Below are positions 1-6,841 of a stretch of DNA of 36,221 bases, in pieces. The stretch is from an uncultured Limnohabitans sp. Lineage in GTDB: Bacteria; Pseudomonadota; Gammaproteobacteria; Burkholderiales; Burkholderiaceae_C. Within the stretch, counting starts at the first letter, position 1; every line of letters begins with the position of its first letter. The translations under genes and the position numbers were made by a program. Below the pieces are notes generated by a model, which had not been told where the DNA came from, did not search any database, and saw nothing but the letters and a program-made list of their open reading frames with translations. The stretch covers positions 1 to 36,221 of the forward strand of contig CALEYZ010000198.1 of NCBI GenBank assembly GCA_937928195.1, read 5' to 3'.

Positions 1-2
1 GC

Positions 3-791
3 ATGAAGCTTCACATCGTTCCAGCCAAACAAGGCTTGGCTTGGGTTCAACAAGGCATTCGCACCTTCTGGCGCCAACCCTTGGCCTTCACAGGCTTGTT
101 CTTTTTGTTCATGGCGTGGGTGTCGGTGCTGTCCATGATTCCCATCATTGGTGCAGCAGTTGCTTTAGTCATTTTGCCTGCGGCCACCCTGGGCCTCATG
201 GTGGCCACTGAGCAAGCTGCCTCAGGCAAATTCCCCATGCCCACGGTGCTCATGATCGCCTTTCGGGCAGGCCAGCAAAGGCTCAAAGCCATGCTCACGT
301 TGGGACTCCTTTACGCTGGCAGCTTTTTGGCAGTGATGCTTATCTCTGCACTCGTCGACGGCGGTGGATTTGCCAAGGTGTATTTGGCCAATGCCCCCAT
401 CACCCCAGAAGTGGTGAGTGCCTCTGATTTTCAAGCGGCCATGTGGTTGGCCACCGTGCTCTACATCCCTTTGTCCATGATGTTTTGGCATGCGCCTGCG
501 CTGGTGCATTGGCATGGCGTGCCCCCCGTTAAAAGCATGTTTTTCAGTGCTGTCGCTTGCTGGCGAAACTTGGGCGCATTTGCAGTTTACTTGTTGGCAT
601 GGATTGGCGTTTTTTTGGTGGGTGCCACGGTCATCCTCACTGTCAGCAGTGCGCTGGGTGGCAATGACCTCACAGGTGCTGTTTTGATGCCGGGTGCTTT
701 GCTCATGGCCGCCATGTTTTTTACATCGGTGTATTTCAGCGTCAAAGACTGCTTTGACTTGCCCTCACCCGGTAGCGAAACACAAGCGTAA
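3..791 (+). CDS. BPSS1780-family integral membrane protein
   Basis: A 262-residue, strongly hydrophobic protein of unknown biochemical function. The N-terminus (KLHIVPAKQGLAWVQQG) followed by a W-R-Q-P-L-A-F motif and several long apolar stretches (about residues 27-75, 95-120, 145-165, 185-250) resembles the multi-pass membrane family called BPSS1780 in Burkholderiales. The gene is complete, but its ribosome binding site and promoter lie before the window, so operon membership upstream cannot be judged. It ends directly at a bidirectional terminator shared with the convergent slyD-like gene. No catalytic motif is visible. The family assignment is from recalled similarity; membrane location is clear from composition. 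Confidence 0.75.
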   Translation: MKLHIVPAKQGLAWVQQGIRTFWRQPLAFTGLFFLFMAWVSVLSMIPIIGAAVALVILPAATLGLMVATEQAASGKFPMPTVLMIAFRAGQQRLKAMLTLGLLYAGSFLAVMLISALVDGGGFAKVYLANAPITPEVVSASDFQAAMWLATVLYIPLSMMFWHAPALVHWHGVPPVKSMFFSAVACWRNLGAFAVYLLAWIGVFLVGATVILTVSSALGGNDLTGAVLMPGALLMAAMFFTSVYFSVKDCFDLPSPGSETQA

Positions 792-818
792 AAAAAGCCT
801 GCATCTGCAGGCTTTTTT
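791..818. terminator. bidirectional intrinsic terminator
   Basis: Perfect inverted repeat AAAAAAGCCTGC / GCAGGCTTTTTT around a short ATCT centre. The A-run on one side and T-run on the other allow it to end transcription from both directions, between the membrane-protein gene and the convergent slyD-like gene. A nearly identical hairpin occurs at 12358-12383. Confidence 0.9.
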
Positions 819-834
819 CATAGACGAGGCATGC

Positions 835-1311
835 TCAATGGTGATGACCATGCGCGCCATGCACATGGCGGTGCTCAATCTCTTCCTGAATGGCCGCACG
901 CACATCGATCACATTCAATTGAAAACGCAAGGTCTGGCCAGCCCATGGGTGGTTGCCATCAAGCATGACGGTATCGCCCTTGATTTTGACCACATTGAAA
1001 ATGGCTTCACGACCATCAGGGGTACGGCCACGCAATTGACCGCCCACTTTCACGCCAGGTGGAAAGTCTTTTTTGGGCATGGTTTGCACCAGGCTTTCAT
1101 CACGCTCCCCAAACGAATCGGCCGCTGACAACACCAACGTGGTTTGGTAGCCCTTGGCTTGACCGTCCAAAGCTTCTTCAATTTTGGGCAAGGTGTTTTC
1201 GTAGCCGCCATGCAAATACGCCATGGGCTCTTCAGCGGCTTCTAGCAATTTGCCTTGCGCATCGGACACTTTGTATTTCAAGGTCACGACGGTGTCTTTT
1301 TCAATTTTCAT
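835..1311 (-). CDS. slyD: SlyD-like FKBP-type peptidyl-prolyl cis-trans isomerase
   Basis: A 158-residue protein predicted to catalyse cis-trans isomerisation of proline peptide bonds and to act as a cytosolic folding chaperone. It starts with the typical MKIEKDTVVTLKYKVSDAQG, followed by L-E-x-x-E-E-P-x-x-Y-L-H-G and G-Y-E-N-T-L-P-K-I-E-E-A-L-D-G, then the insert-in-flap segment (D-S-F-G-E-R-D) and the second half of the FKBP fold (G-N-H-P-W-A-G-Q-T-L-R-F). The C-terminus is histidine-rich (HRHVHGAHGHHH), as in SlyD proteins that bind nickel. The start at 1311 is preferred over an in-frame codon 27 nt upstream because a good GGAAG sequence lies before it and homologues begin there. The stop is close to the terminator at 791-818. 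Confidence 0.92.
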   Translation of the reverse strand: MKIEKDTVVTLKYKVSDAQGKLLEAAEEPMAYLHGGYENTLPKIEEALDGQAKGYQTTLVLSAADSFGERDESLVQTMPKKDFPPGVKVGGQLRGRTPDGREAIFNVVKIKGDTVMLDGNHPWAGQTLRFQLNVIDVRAAIQEEIEHRHVHGAHGHHH

Positions 1312-1356
1312 GTTTCTGCTTCCTTCAACTTTCTTCAATTCTTTTCAAAATTCAAT

Positions 1357-3654
1357 TCATTCCACGGGCGTCAGTTTGGCCACCGACAAGGCCAACCACT
1401 TGACCCCATGGCGCGGAAAATTCACTTGGGCTCGCGCATCTGCGCCAGCACCTTCCACGGCCAACACCTTGCCTTCCCCAAACTTGGTGTGGAACACTTT
1501 CATGTTGGCTTTGATGCCATGCGAAGGCTCCGATTTTTGCACAGGCACGGGCGGGCTTTTGTAAGTCTCCGCAGAACCCAAGCTGCTGTGGCCCCAAGCT
1601 GGCTTGGCCTGAAAAGCTTGGGCAGGTGAAGTCCAACCGCCGCCCAAACCTGTGGCAAAACCGGGGTTCTTTGGGGTGATCCACTTGAGACACTCTTCTG
1701 GCAACTCGTCCAAAAAGCGACTCTTGAGGTTGTAGCGCGTTTGGCCGTGCAGCATTCGCGTTTGCGAATGGCTGAGGTACAAACGCTTGCGTGCACGCGT
1801 AATGGCCACGTACATCAATCGGCGTTCTTCTTCCAAGCCATCGTAGTCGTTCATGGAATTTTCGTGCGGGAACAAACCCTCTTCCAAGCCGCTGATGAAC
1901 ACCGCATCAAACTCCAAACCTTTGCTGGCGTGCACCGTCATCAGTTGAATGGCATCCTCGCCCGCTTGCGCTTGGTTGTCACCCGCCTCCAATGCGGCGT
2001 GGGTTAAGAACGCCGCCAAAGGCGACATCACTTCGCCATCTTCGGCATTGGGTGCCATGTCTTGCGCGGTCGCTTCAGCATCTCGGCCGAAACCTTCTTG
2101 CGTCACAAAGCTCTCTGCCGCATTGACCAACTCTTCCAAGTTTTCAACGCGATCGGCGCCTTCCTTTTCGGTTTTGTAATGCTCGATCAAACCAGTTTTA
2201 TCGAGCACCACTTCAATGATTTCACGCAAAGTGAGGCCCGGCGTTTGTTCACGCATCACATCGATCATGGCCACAAAGCCTGCCAACTTGGCACCAGCCT
2301 TACCCGCAGTGGTACTGACCGCGTCGTGCAGAGAGCAGCCCAATCCTTTGGCCGCATCTTGCAACTGCTCCACGCTGCGGGCACCAATGCCGCGCGGTGG
2401 AAAATTCACGATGCGCAAGAAACTGGTGTCGTCGTTGGGGTTCTCCAAAATGCGCAAGTAGGCCAAGGCATGTTTGATTTCGGCACGCTCAAAGAAGCGC
2501 AAGCCACCATAGACTTTGTAGGGCACGCCAGCATTGAACAAGGCCGTTTCCATCACGCGGCTTTGCGCATTGCTGCGGTACAAGACGGCCACTTCTTTGC
2601 GCGTGAAGCCATCGCCTTTGACCAGTTGGCGAATTTCGTCAACCAGCCATTGCGCTTCGGCAAAATCACTGGTGGACTCGTAAACACGCACGGGCTCGCC
2701 TGCGCCTTGGTCGGTGCGCAGGTTTTTGCCCAAGCGATTTTTATTGTTGCCAATGAGCGCATTGGCCGAGTCCAAAATGTTGCTGTAACTGCGGTAGTTT
2801 TGCTCCAATTTAATTTGGTGCTGCACACCAAACTCGCGCACAAAATCGGCCATGTTGCCCACACGCGCACCGCGGAAGGCGTAGATGCTCTGATCGTCAT
2901 CCCCCACCGCCAACACGGCGCTGCCGTGCTCTGCAGGCAAGCCTGCGATCATCTTGATCCAGGCGTATTGCAGTTTGTTGGTGTCTTGAAACTCATCAAT
3001 CAGCACATGCTTGAAGCGCGCGCGGTAATGCAGGCGAATGGCCTCGTTGTCGCGCAACAATTCGAAAGAGCGAAGCATCAACTCGCCAAAGTCCACCACG
3101 CCTTCGCGTTGACATTGGTCTTCGTAGAGTTGATACACCTCCACTTTGCGACGAGTTTCGTCGTCGCGCACATCCACATCCTTGGGCCGCAGGCCATCTT
3201 CTTTGCAACCCGCAATGAACCACTGCAGTTGCTTGGGCGGGAATCGTTCGTCGTCCACGCCGTGTTGTTTGCACAAACGCTTGATGGCCGACAACTGATC
3301 TTGGGTGTCCAGGATTTGGAAGGTTTGCGGCAGGTTGGCCATTTTGTAATGGGCCCGCAAAAACCGGTTGCACAATCCGTGAAAGGTGCCGATCCACATG
3401 CCGCGCACATTGACAGGCAGCATGGCCTGCAAGCGAAGCATCATCTCTTTGGCGGCCTTGTTGGTAAAGGTGACTGCCAAAATGCCGCCCGACCCCACTT
3501 GGGAGGTCTGCAATAACCAAGCAATTCGGGTGGTTAATACCCGGGTTTTGCCAGAACCTGCGCCCGCCAAAATCAAGGCGGACTCAGAGGGAAGCGTCAC
3601 GGCCCGCAATTGCTCGGGGTTCAGGTTGTTCAACAGTGGCGTTTGGTCATGCAT
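1357..3654 (-). CDS. uvrD: UvrD/PcrA-type superfamily 1 DNA helicase
   Basis: A 765-residue 3'-5' DNA helicase for nucleotide excision repair, mismatch repair and removal of proteins from DNA. Visible motifs, in order: Q-motif region L-N-x-E-Q-L-R-A-V; Walker A GAGSGKT (residues 31-37); motif Ia T-F-T-N-K-A-A-K-E-M; G-T-F-H; Walker B I-D-E-F-Q-D-T-N; motif III G-D-D-D-Q-S-I-Y-A-F-R-G-A; Q-N-Y-R-S; H-A-S-K-G-L-E-F; E-E-E-R-R-L-x-Y-V-A-I-T-R-A. The tail (F-G-E-G-K-V ... W-L) resembles the small Tudor-like domain of UvrD/PcrA. It diverges from guaC. The start has a G-run almost touching the ATG rather than a normally spaced ribosome site, and a TACAAT element at about 3661-3666 would place the transcript start close to the ATG. 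Rep is the alternative name, but the C-terminal tail favours UvrD. Confidence 0.92.
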   Translation of the reverse strand: MHDQTPLLNNLNPEQLRAVTLPSESALILAGAGSGKTRVLTTRIAWLLQTSQVGSGGILAVTFTNKAAKEMMLRLQAMLPVNVRGMWIGTFHGLCNRFLRAHYKMANLPQTFQILDTQDQLSAIKRLCKQHGVDDERFPPKQLQWFIAGCKEDGLRPKDVDVRDDETRRKVEVYQLYEDQCQREGVVDFGELMLRSFELLRDNEAIRLHYRARFKHVLIDEFQDTNKLQYAWIKMIAGLPAEHGSAVLAVGDDDQSIYAFRGARVGNMADFVREFGVQHQIKLEQNYRSYSNILDSANALIGNNKNRLGKNLRTDQGAGEPVRVYESTSDFAEAQWLVDEIRQLVKGDGFTRKEVAVLYRSNAQSRVMETALFNAGVPYKVYGGLRFFERAEIKHALAYLRILENPNDDTSFLRIVNFPPRGIGARSVEQLQDAAKGLGCSLHDAVSTTAGKAGAKLAGFVAMIDVMREQTPGLTLREIIEVVLDKTGLIEHYKTEKEGADRVENLEELVNAAESFVTQEGFGRDAEATAQDMAPNAEDGEVMSPLAAFLTHAALEAGDNQAQAGEDAIQLMTVHASKGLEFDAVFISGLEEGLFPHENSMNDYDGLEEERRLMYVAITRARKRLYLSHSQTRMLHGQTRYNLKSRFLDELPEECLKWITPKNPGFATGLGGGWTSPAQAFQAKPAWGHSSLGSAETYKSPPVPVQKSEPSHGIKANMKVFHTKFGEGKVLAVEGAGADARAQVNFPRHGVKWLALSVAKLTPVE

Positions 3655-3684
3655 CCCCCAATTGTAGAAACTCCTGACGCCTTG

Positions 3685-3715
3685 TTGGCAAAATGCAAAA
3701 CAAAACGAGTAGAAT
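3685..3715 (+). promoter_or_regulatory. candidate sigma-70 promoter of guaC
   Basis: TTGGCA (3685-3690) and TAGAAT (3710-3715) are separated by 19 bp, slightly longer than ideal. Transcription would begin at about 3721, the first base of the leader hairpin. No better promoter was seen between the hairpin and guaC, so the guaC transcript should include the terminator-like leader. Confidence 0.4.
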
Positions 3716-3720
3716 CAGAC

Positions 3721-3767
3721 ACCGGGCCCAAGATTCTTGCGCCCGGTTTTTTTTGTCCAAAAACCGG
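3721..3767 (+). promoter_or_regulatory. guaC leader: terminator with overlapping antiterminator
   Basis: ACCGGGC (3721-3727) pairs with GCCCGGT (3741-3747) and is followed by a run of eight T (3747-3754): a textbook intrinsic terminator, but located upstream of guaC. The 3' arm overlaps a second perfect 9-bp inverted repeat, CCGGTTTTT (3743-3751) with AAAAACCGG (3759-3767), loop TTTGTCC. The two structures cannot form together, as expected of an attenuator. Another AAACCGG copy lies at 3775-3781. There is no room for a leader peptide. The regulation itself is inference; the base pairing is seen directly. Confidence 0.65.
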
Positions 3768-3833
3768 ACAGACCAAACCGGCCAAGCCAAGCGCTCACTC
3801 GTTCTTTCAACGATCCTTTTGGAGCTTGGTTAA

Positions 3834-4811
3834 ATGGAAATTTTTGATTACGACAATATCTTGTTGCTTCCCCGCAAATGCCGCGTGGAAAGCCGTTCAG
3901 AGTGCGACGCCGGCGTAGAGCTGGGTGGCCGCAAATTCCGTCTGCCGGTGGTGCCGGCCAACATGAAGACTGTGGTGAACGAAGAGATCTGTGCCTGGAT
4001 GGCACAAAACGGTTACTTCTACGTCATGCACCGCTTTGACTTGGACAATGTCAAGTTTGTCCGCGACATGCATGCCAAAGGTCTTTACGCTTCCATCTCA
4101 TTGGGCGTTAAAGCGCCTGACTACGACACCGTGAACCAACTGGTGGCCGAGGGCCTCACGCCCGAGTACATCACCATCGACATTGCACACGGCCATGCCG
4201 ACAGCGTGCAAAAGATGATTCACACCCTGAAAGAAAAACTGCCCAAGGCTTTCATCATTGCCGGCAACGTGGGTACACCCGAAGCCATCATCGATTTGGA
4301 AAACTGGGGTGCCGATGCCACCAAAGTGGGCATTGGTCCTGGCAAAGTGTGCATCACCAAACTCAAAACCGGCTTTGGTACGGGCGGCTGGCAGTTGTCT
4401 GCCCTCAAATGGTGTGCCCGCGTGGCCACCAAGCCCATCATTGCCGACGGCGGCATCCGGGAGCACGGCGACATTGCCAAAAGCATTCGCTTCGGTGCCA
4501 CCATGATCATGATTGGCTCGATGTTGGCAGGCCACGAAGAGTCGCCCGGCGCCACCGTTGAAGTCGACGGCAAGCTCTACAAAGAGTACTACGGCTCAGC
4601 CTCTGACTTCAACAAAGGCGAATACAAGCACGTCGAAGGCAAGCGCATTTTGGAGCCCATCAAAGGCAAGCTGGCCAACACCCTGATCGAGATGGAACAA
4701 GACACCCAAAGCTCCATCAGCTATTCAGGCGGCACCAAACTCATGGACATTCGCAAAGTGAATTACGTGATTTTGGGTGGTGACAACGCTGGCGAACATC
4801 TCCTGATGTAA
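3834..4811 (+). CDS. guaC: GMP reductase
   Basis: A 325-residue cytosolic enzyme predicted to reduce GMP to IMP and ammonia with NADPH, recycling guanine nucleotides into the purine pool. It has the IMPDH/GMPR barrel without CBS domains: N-terminal F-D-Y-D-N-I-L-L-L-P-R, N-M-K-T-V, the segment V-G-I-G-P-G-K-V-C-I-T that contains the catalytic cysteine, I-A-D-G-G-I-R-E-H-G-D, and the phosphate loop G-A-T-M-I-M-I-G-S-M-L-A-G. The length and E-Y-Y-G-S-A-S motif fit GMP reductase better than IMP dehydrogenase (about 490 residues). GGAG lies 9 nt before the ATG. The leader carries an attenuator-like structure, and a terminator follows the stop. It diverges from uvrD and appears monocistronic. Confidence 0.93.
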   Translation: MEIFDYDNILLLPRKCRVESRSECDAGVELGGRKFRLPVVPANMKTVVNEEICAWMAQNGYFYVMHRFDLDNVKFVRDMHAKGLYASISLGVKAPDYDTVNQLVAEGLTPEYITIDIAHGHADSVQKMIHTLKEKLPKAFIIAGNVGTPEAIIDLENWGADATKVGIGPGKVCITKLKTGFGTGGWQLSALKWCARVATKPIIADGGIREHGDIAKSIRFGATMIMIGSMLAGHEESPGATVEVDGKLYKEYYGSASDFNKGEYKHVEGKRILEPIKGKLANTLIEMEQDTQSSISYSGGTKLMDIRKVNYVILGGDNAGEHLLM

Positions 4812-4846
4812 GGCCTGCACTGGGTGCCCTGGGGCACGTCGCGATC

Positions 4847-4867
4847 AAGGGGCTTCGGCCCTTTTTT
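4847..4867 (+). terminator. intrinsic terminator of guaC
   Basis: AAGGGGC, TTCG tetraloop, GCCCTTT followed by further T residues. The stem is seven pairs including one G-T wobble. It lies 35 nt after the guaC stop. Confidence 0.85.
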
Positions 4868-4886
4868 CATTGCGGACAACACCTAC

Positions 4887-4914
4887 TTGAAACTGACGCC
4901 AAACAAGGCACAAT
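4887..4914 (+). promoter_or_regulatory. candidate promoter of the first Bug receptor gene
   Basis: TTGAAA (4887-4892), 16-bp spacer, CACAAT (4909-4914). It lies between the guaC terminator and the Bug gene, leaving a leader of about 30 nt with AGGAAAA before the ATG. A moderate match only. Confidence 0.35.
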
Positions 4915-4952
4915 TCAGTTTCTTATCTTCTTTACAACAATAGGAAAACTTC

Positions 4953-5924
4953 ATGAAACGTCGTGAACTCCTGCAGGCAGCTGGCAGTGCAGCCCTCATT
5001 CCTGCTTTGGCTCAGGCCCAAGACAAGTACCCTAGCAAACCAATTACTTGGATTTGCCCTTACGCTGCGGGCGGCAATGCCGACTCTCGCTCACGCCAAG
5101 TGGCCAAAGCCATGAGCGTGATCTTGGGTCAGCCCATCATCATCGATAACAAAGCCGGTGCTGGCGGCAACATTGGCACTGAAGCCATTGCGCGCGGCAA
5201 ACCCGACGGTTACACCATTGGCATGGGCAATTTCGCGCCTTTGGCTGTGAACCACGCGTTGTTCAAAAAACTCAACTTTGACCCTTTCAATGACATCTTG
5301 CCAATTGGTTTGATTGAAAAGGGTCCGCTGATTTTGATGGTCCGCAATGACTCACCCTACAAATCAGTCAAAGACATCGTGGCAGCAGCCAAAGCCAACC
5401 CAGGCAAGCTCAGCTACGCCTCGGGTGGCATTGGTGGCTCACACCACCTCAGCGGCGCTTTGCTTGAAAACGCCGCAGGTGTGGACATGATTCATGCCCC
5501 GTACAAGAGCGGCTCCGCTGGCGCCACCGACCTCATGGGCGGCCAAGTGCACATGATGTTTGAGCAAATGTACGCAGCCATGCCGTCCATCAAAGGTGGC
5601 CGTCTGCGTGCTTTGGCCATTACCAGCAAAACCCGCTCGCCTTTGTTGCCCGATCTGCCAACCATGGCCGAACAAGGCTACCCTGCAGTTGAAGTGCAAA
5701 ACTGGCAAGGTTTGGTTGGCCCTAAGGGCATGCCTGCCGACCTGGTGAAGCAACTCAATGCCGCATTGAACAAAGCCCTGCAAGACCCCGAAGTGAAAGA
5801 GAAAATCTTGAGCCAGGGCAACGAAATGGGCGGCGGCACACCCGAGCAGTTTGCTGCTTTGATCAAAGCCGAAGCGCCACGCTGGGGCAAAGTGGTTCGC
5901 GACGCCAAAATCGAACCCGAATAA
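4953..5924 (+). CDS. Bug/TctC-family periplasmic solute-binding protein
   Basis: A 323-residue periplasmic receptor of the tripartite tricarboxylate transporter (Bug) family. It has an export signal, MKRRELLQAAGSAALIPALAQA, with twin arginines and an A-x-A cleavage site. The mature part shows family hallmarks: Y-P-S-K-P-I-T near the start, P-Y-A-A-G-G-N-A-D in the ligand loop, N-K-A-G-A-G-G-N-I-G-T-E, P-D-G-Y-T-I, H-A-P-Y-K-S-G, A-T-D-L-M-G-G-Q-V, and L-R-A-L-A-I-T-S-K-T-R. No TctA or TctB membrane partner is nearby, so it is an orphan receptor; the ligand (often a carboxylate) cannot be deduced. It stands alone between the guaC terminator and a convergent hydrolase gene. Confidence 0.93.
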   Translation: MKRRELLQAAGSAALIPALAQAQDKYPSKPITWICPYAAGGNADSRSRQVAKAMSVILGQPIIIDNKAGAGGNIGTEAIARGKPDGYTIGMGNFAPLAVNHALFKKLNFDPFNDILPIGLIEKGPLILMVRNDSPYKSVKDIVAAAKANPGKLSYASGGIGGSHHLSGALLENAAGVDMIHAPYKSGSAGATDLMGGQVHMMFEQMYAAMPSIKGGRLRALAITSKTRSPLLPDLPTMAEQGYPAVEVQNWQGLVGPKGMPADLVKQLNAALNKALQDPEVKEKILSQGNEMGGGTPEQFAALIKAEAPRWGKVVRDAKIEPE

Positions 5925-5935
5925 AGCCTGTTGGC

Positions 5936-5973
5936 TTCAGGCCAAAGGCTTTCTCAGAAAGCTCAGGCCTGAA
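5936..5973. terminator. hairpin between convergent Bug and hydrolase genes
   Basis: Outer arms TTCAGGCC (5936-5943) and GGCCTGAA (5966-5973) enclose an inner GCTTTC-TCA-GAAAGC stem. The structure overlaps the last codons of the minus-strand hydrolase gene. It lacks a clean T-run, so termination in either direction is likely but not certain. Confidence 0.5.
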
Positions 5974-6829
5974 TCAACTGCTTCATCAAGGCACTCAGTC
6001 GAGTGCCTTTTTTTGTGAGTTCGGTCACGATGCTAAAGTGATTGAGGCCAGCCAAGTCTTCACAGACGGGCACTGTTTGAGGCCCCCACGTCTGGTGAAT
6101 CAAACGGTTGTGGCGTAAAAACTCAGCGCTTTCAGCGCCACCTGCCACCGTGTACAGCACCCCCTTCTTGGGCCTTGGCCACAAGGCTGGACTGGCCATT
6201 CGCACTTGCTTGGGTGTGAGCTTCAGTGACACTTGCAGGAACGGTGTTTTGCGCATGGGCGTGAGATCGTACAAACCCGAGATGGACAGCGCCTTTTGCA
6301 GCCAATGTGCAGGCATGCTCCGATCGACACGTTTCCAATCGCATGCCAACAACATGGCGGCCAAATGGCCACCGGCAGAATGACCTGCCACCGTCACATT
6401 CTGCGGATTACCACCGTACTGCGCAATGTGTCGCCACGTCCAGGCCAAGGCTTTGACCATTTGCCGCGCAATGTCGGGAATGGTCACGGGTGCATCGGGC
6501 GTGCCTGGACACAGTGCATAGTTCACCACCACCACGCAAGCGCCCATCTCGTGCAACGCAGGCGCCACAAACGAGTGATCAGACTTGTCGAGGCTGCGCC
6601 AGTAGCCACCGTGAATGAAAACGACCACGGGCGCATTGGGTGAGCTGGCAGGAAAGATGTCCAAGGTTTCGTTAGGGCCATTGCCATACGCAATGTCCAT
6701 CGTGCACTTCAGCGCAGTGCGCGCATCGGCCGAGGTCTTGGCCCACTGCGCAAAATGCGCAGCGTGCTCGGGCACCAAGGCACGGTTGTTGTACATGCTG
6801 TCGTACCATGCGCCATCTTTTGCAGTCAT
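5963..6829 (-). CDS. alpha/beta hydrolase, arylformamidase-like
   Basis: A 288-residue alpha/beta hydrolase with no signal peptide. It carries H-G-G-Y-W, the oxyanion motif typical of kynurenine formamidase (AFMID) and related carboxylesterases, a nucleophile elbow G-H-S-A-G-G, and a late histidine in A-G-L-N-H-F-S that would complete the triad. Possible roles are hydrolysis of N-formylkynurenine or another small ester or amide; the substrate is not fixed by sequence. Its ATG lies 12 nt after the stop of the TonB-dependent receptor, and the AAGGA ribosome site overlaps that stop, so the two are almost certainly cotranscribed. That context suggests it may process what the receptor imports. No other tryptophan-catabolism gene is in view. 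Confidence 0.82.
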   Translation of the reverse strand: MTAKDGAWYDSMYNNRALVPEHAAHFAQWAKTSADARTALKCTMDIAYGNGPNETLDIFPASSPNAPVVVFIHGGYWRSLDKSDHSFVAPALHEMGACVVVVNYALCPGTPDAPVTIPDIARQMVKALAWTWRHIAQYGGNPQNVTVAGHSAGGHLAAMLLACDWKRVDRSMPAHWLQKALSISGLYDLTPMRKTPFLQVSLKLTPKQVRMASPALWPRPKKGVLYTVAGGAESAEFLRHNRLIHQTWGPQTVPVCEDLAGLNHFSIVTELTKKGTRLSALMKQLIQA

Positions 6830-6841
6830 GAAAGGTGTTCC

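Noticed and set aside
2062..3516. 484-residue open frame on the plus strand, antisense to uvrD
   Set aside because: It lies wholly inside a clear UvrD helicase gene, has no recognisable motif or ribosome site, and is a by-product of codon bias in a GC-rich gene.
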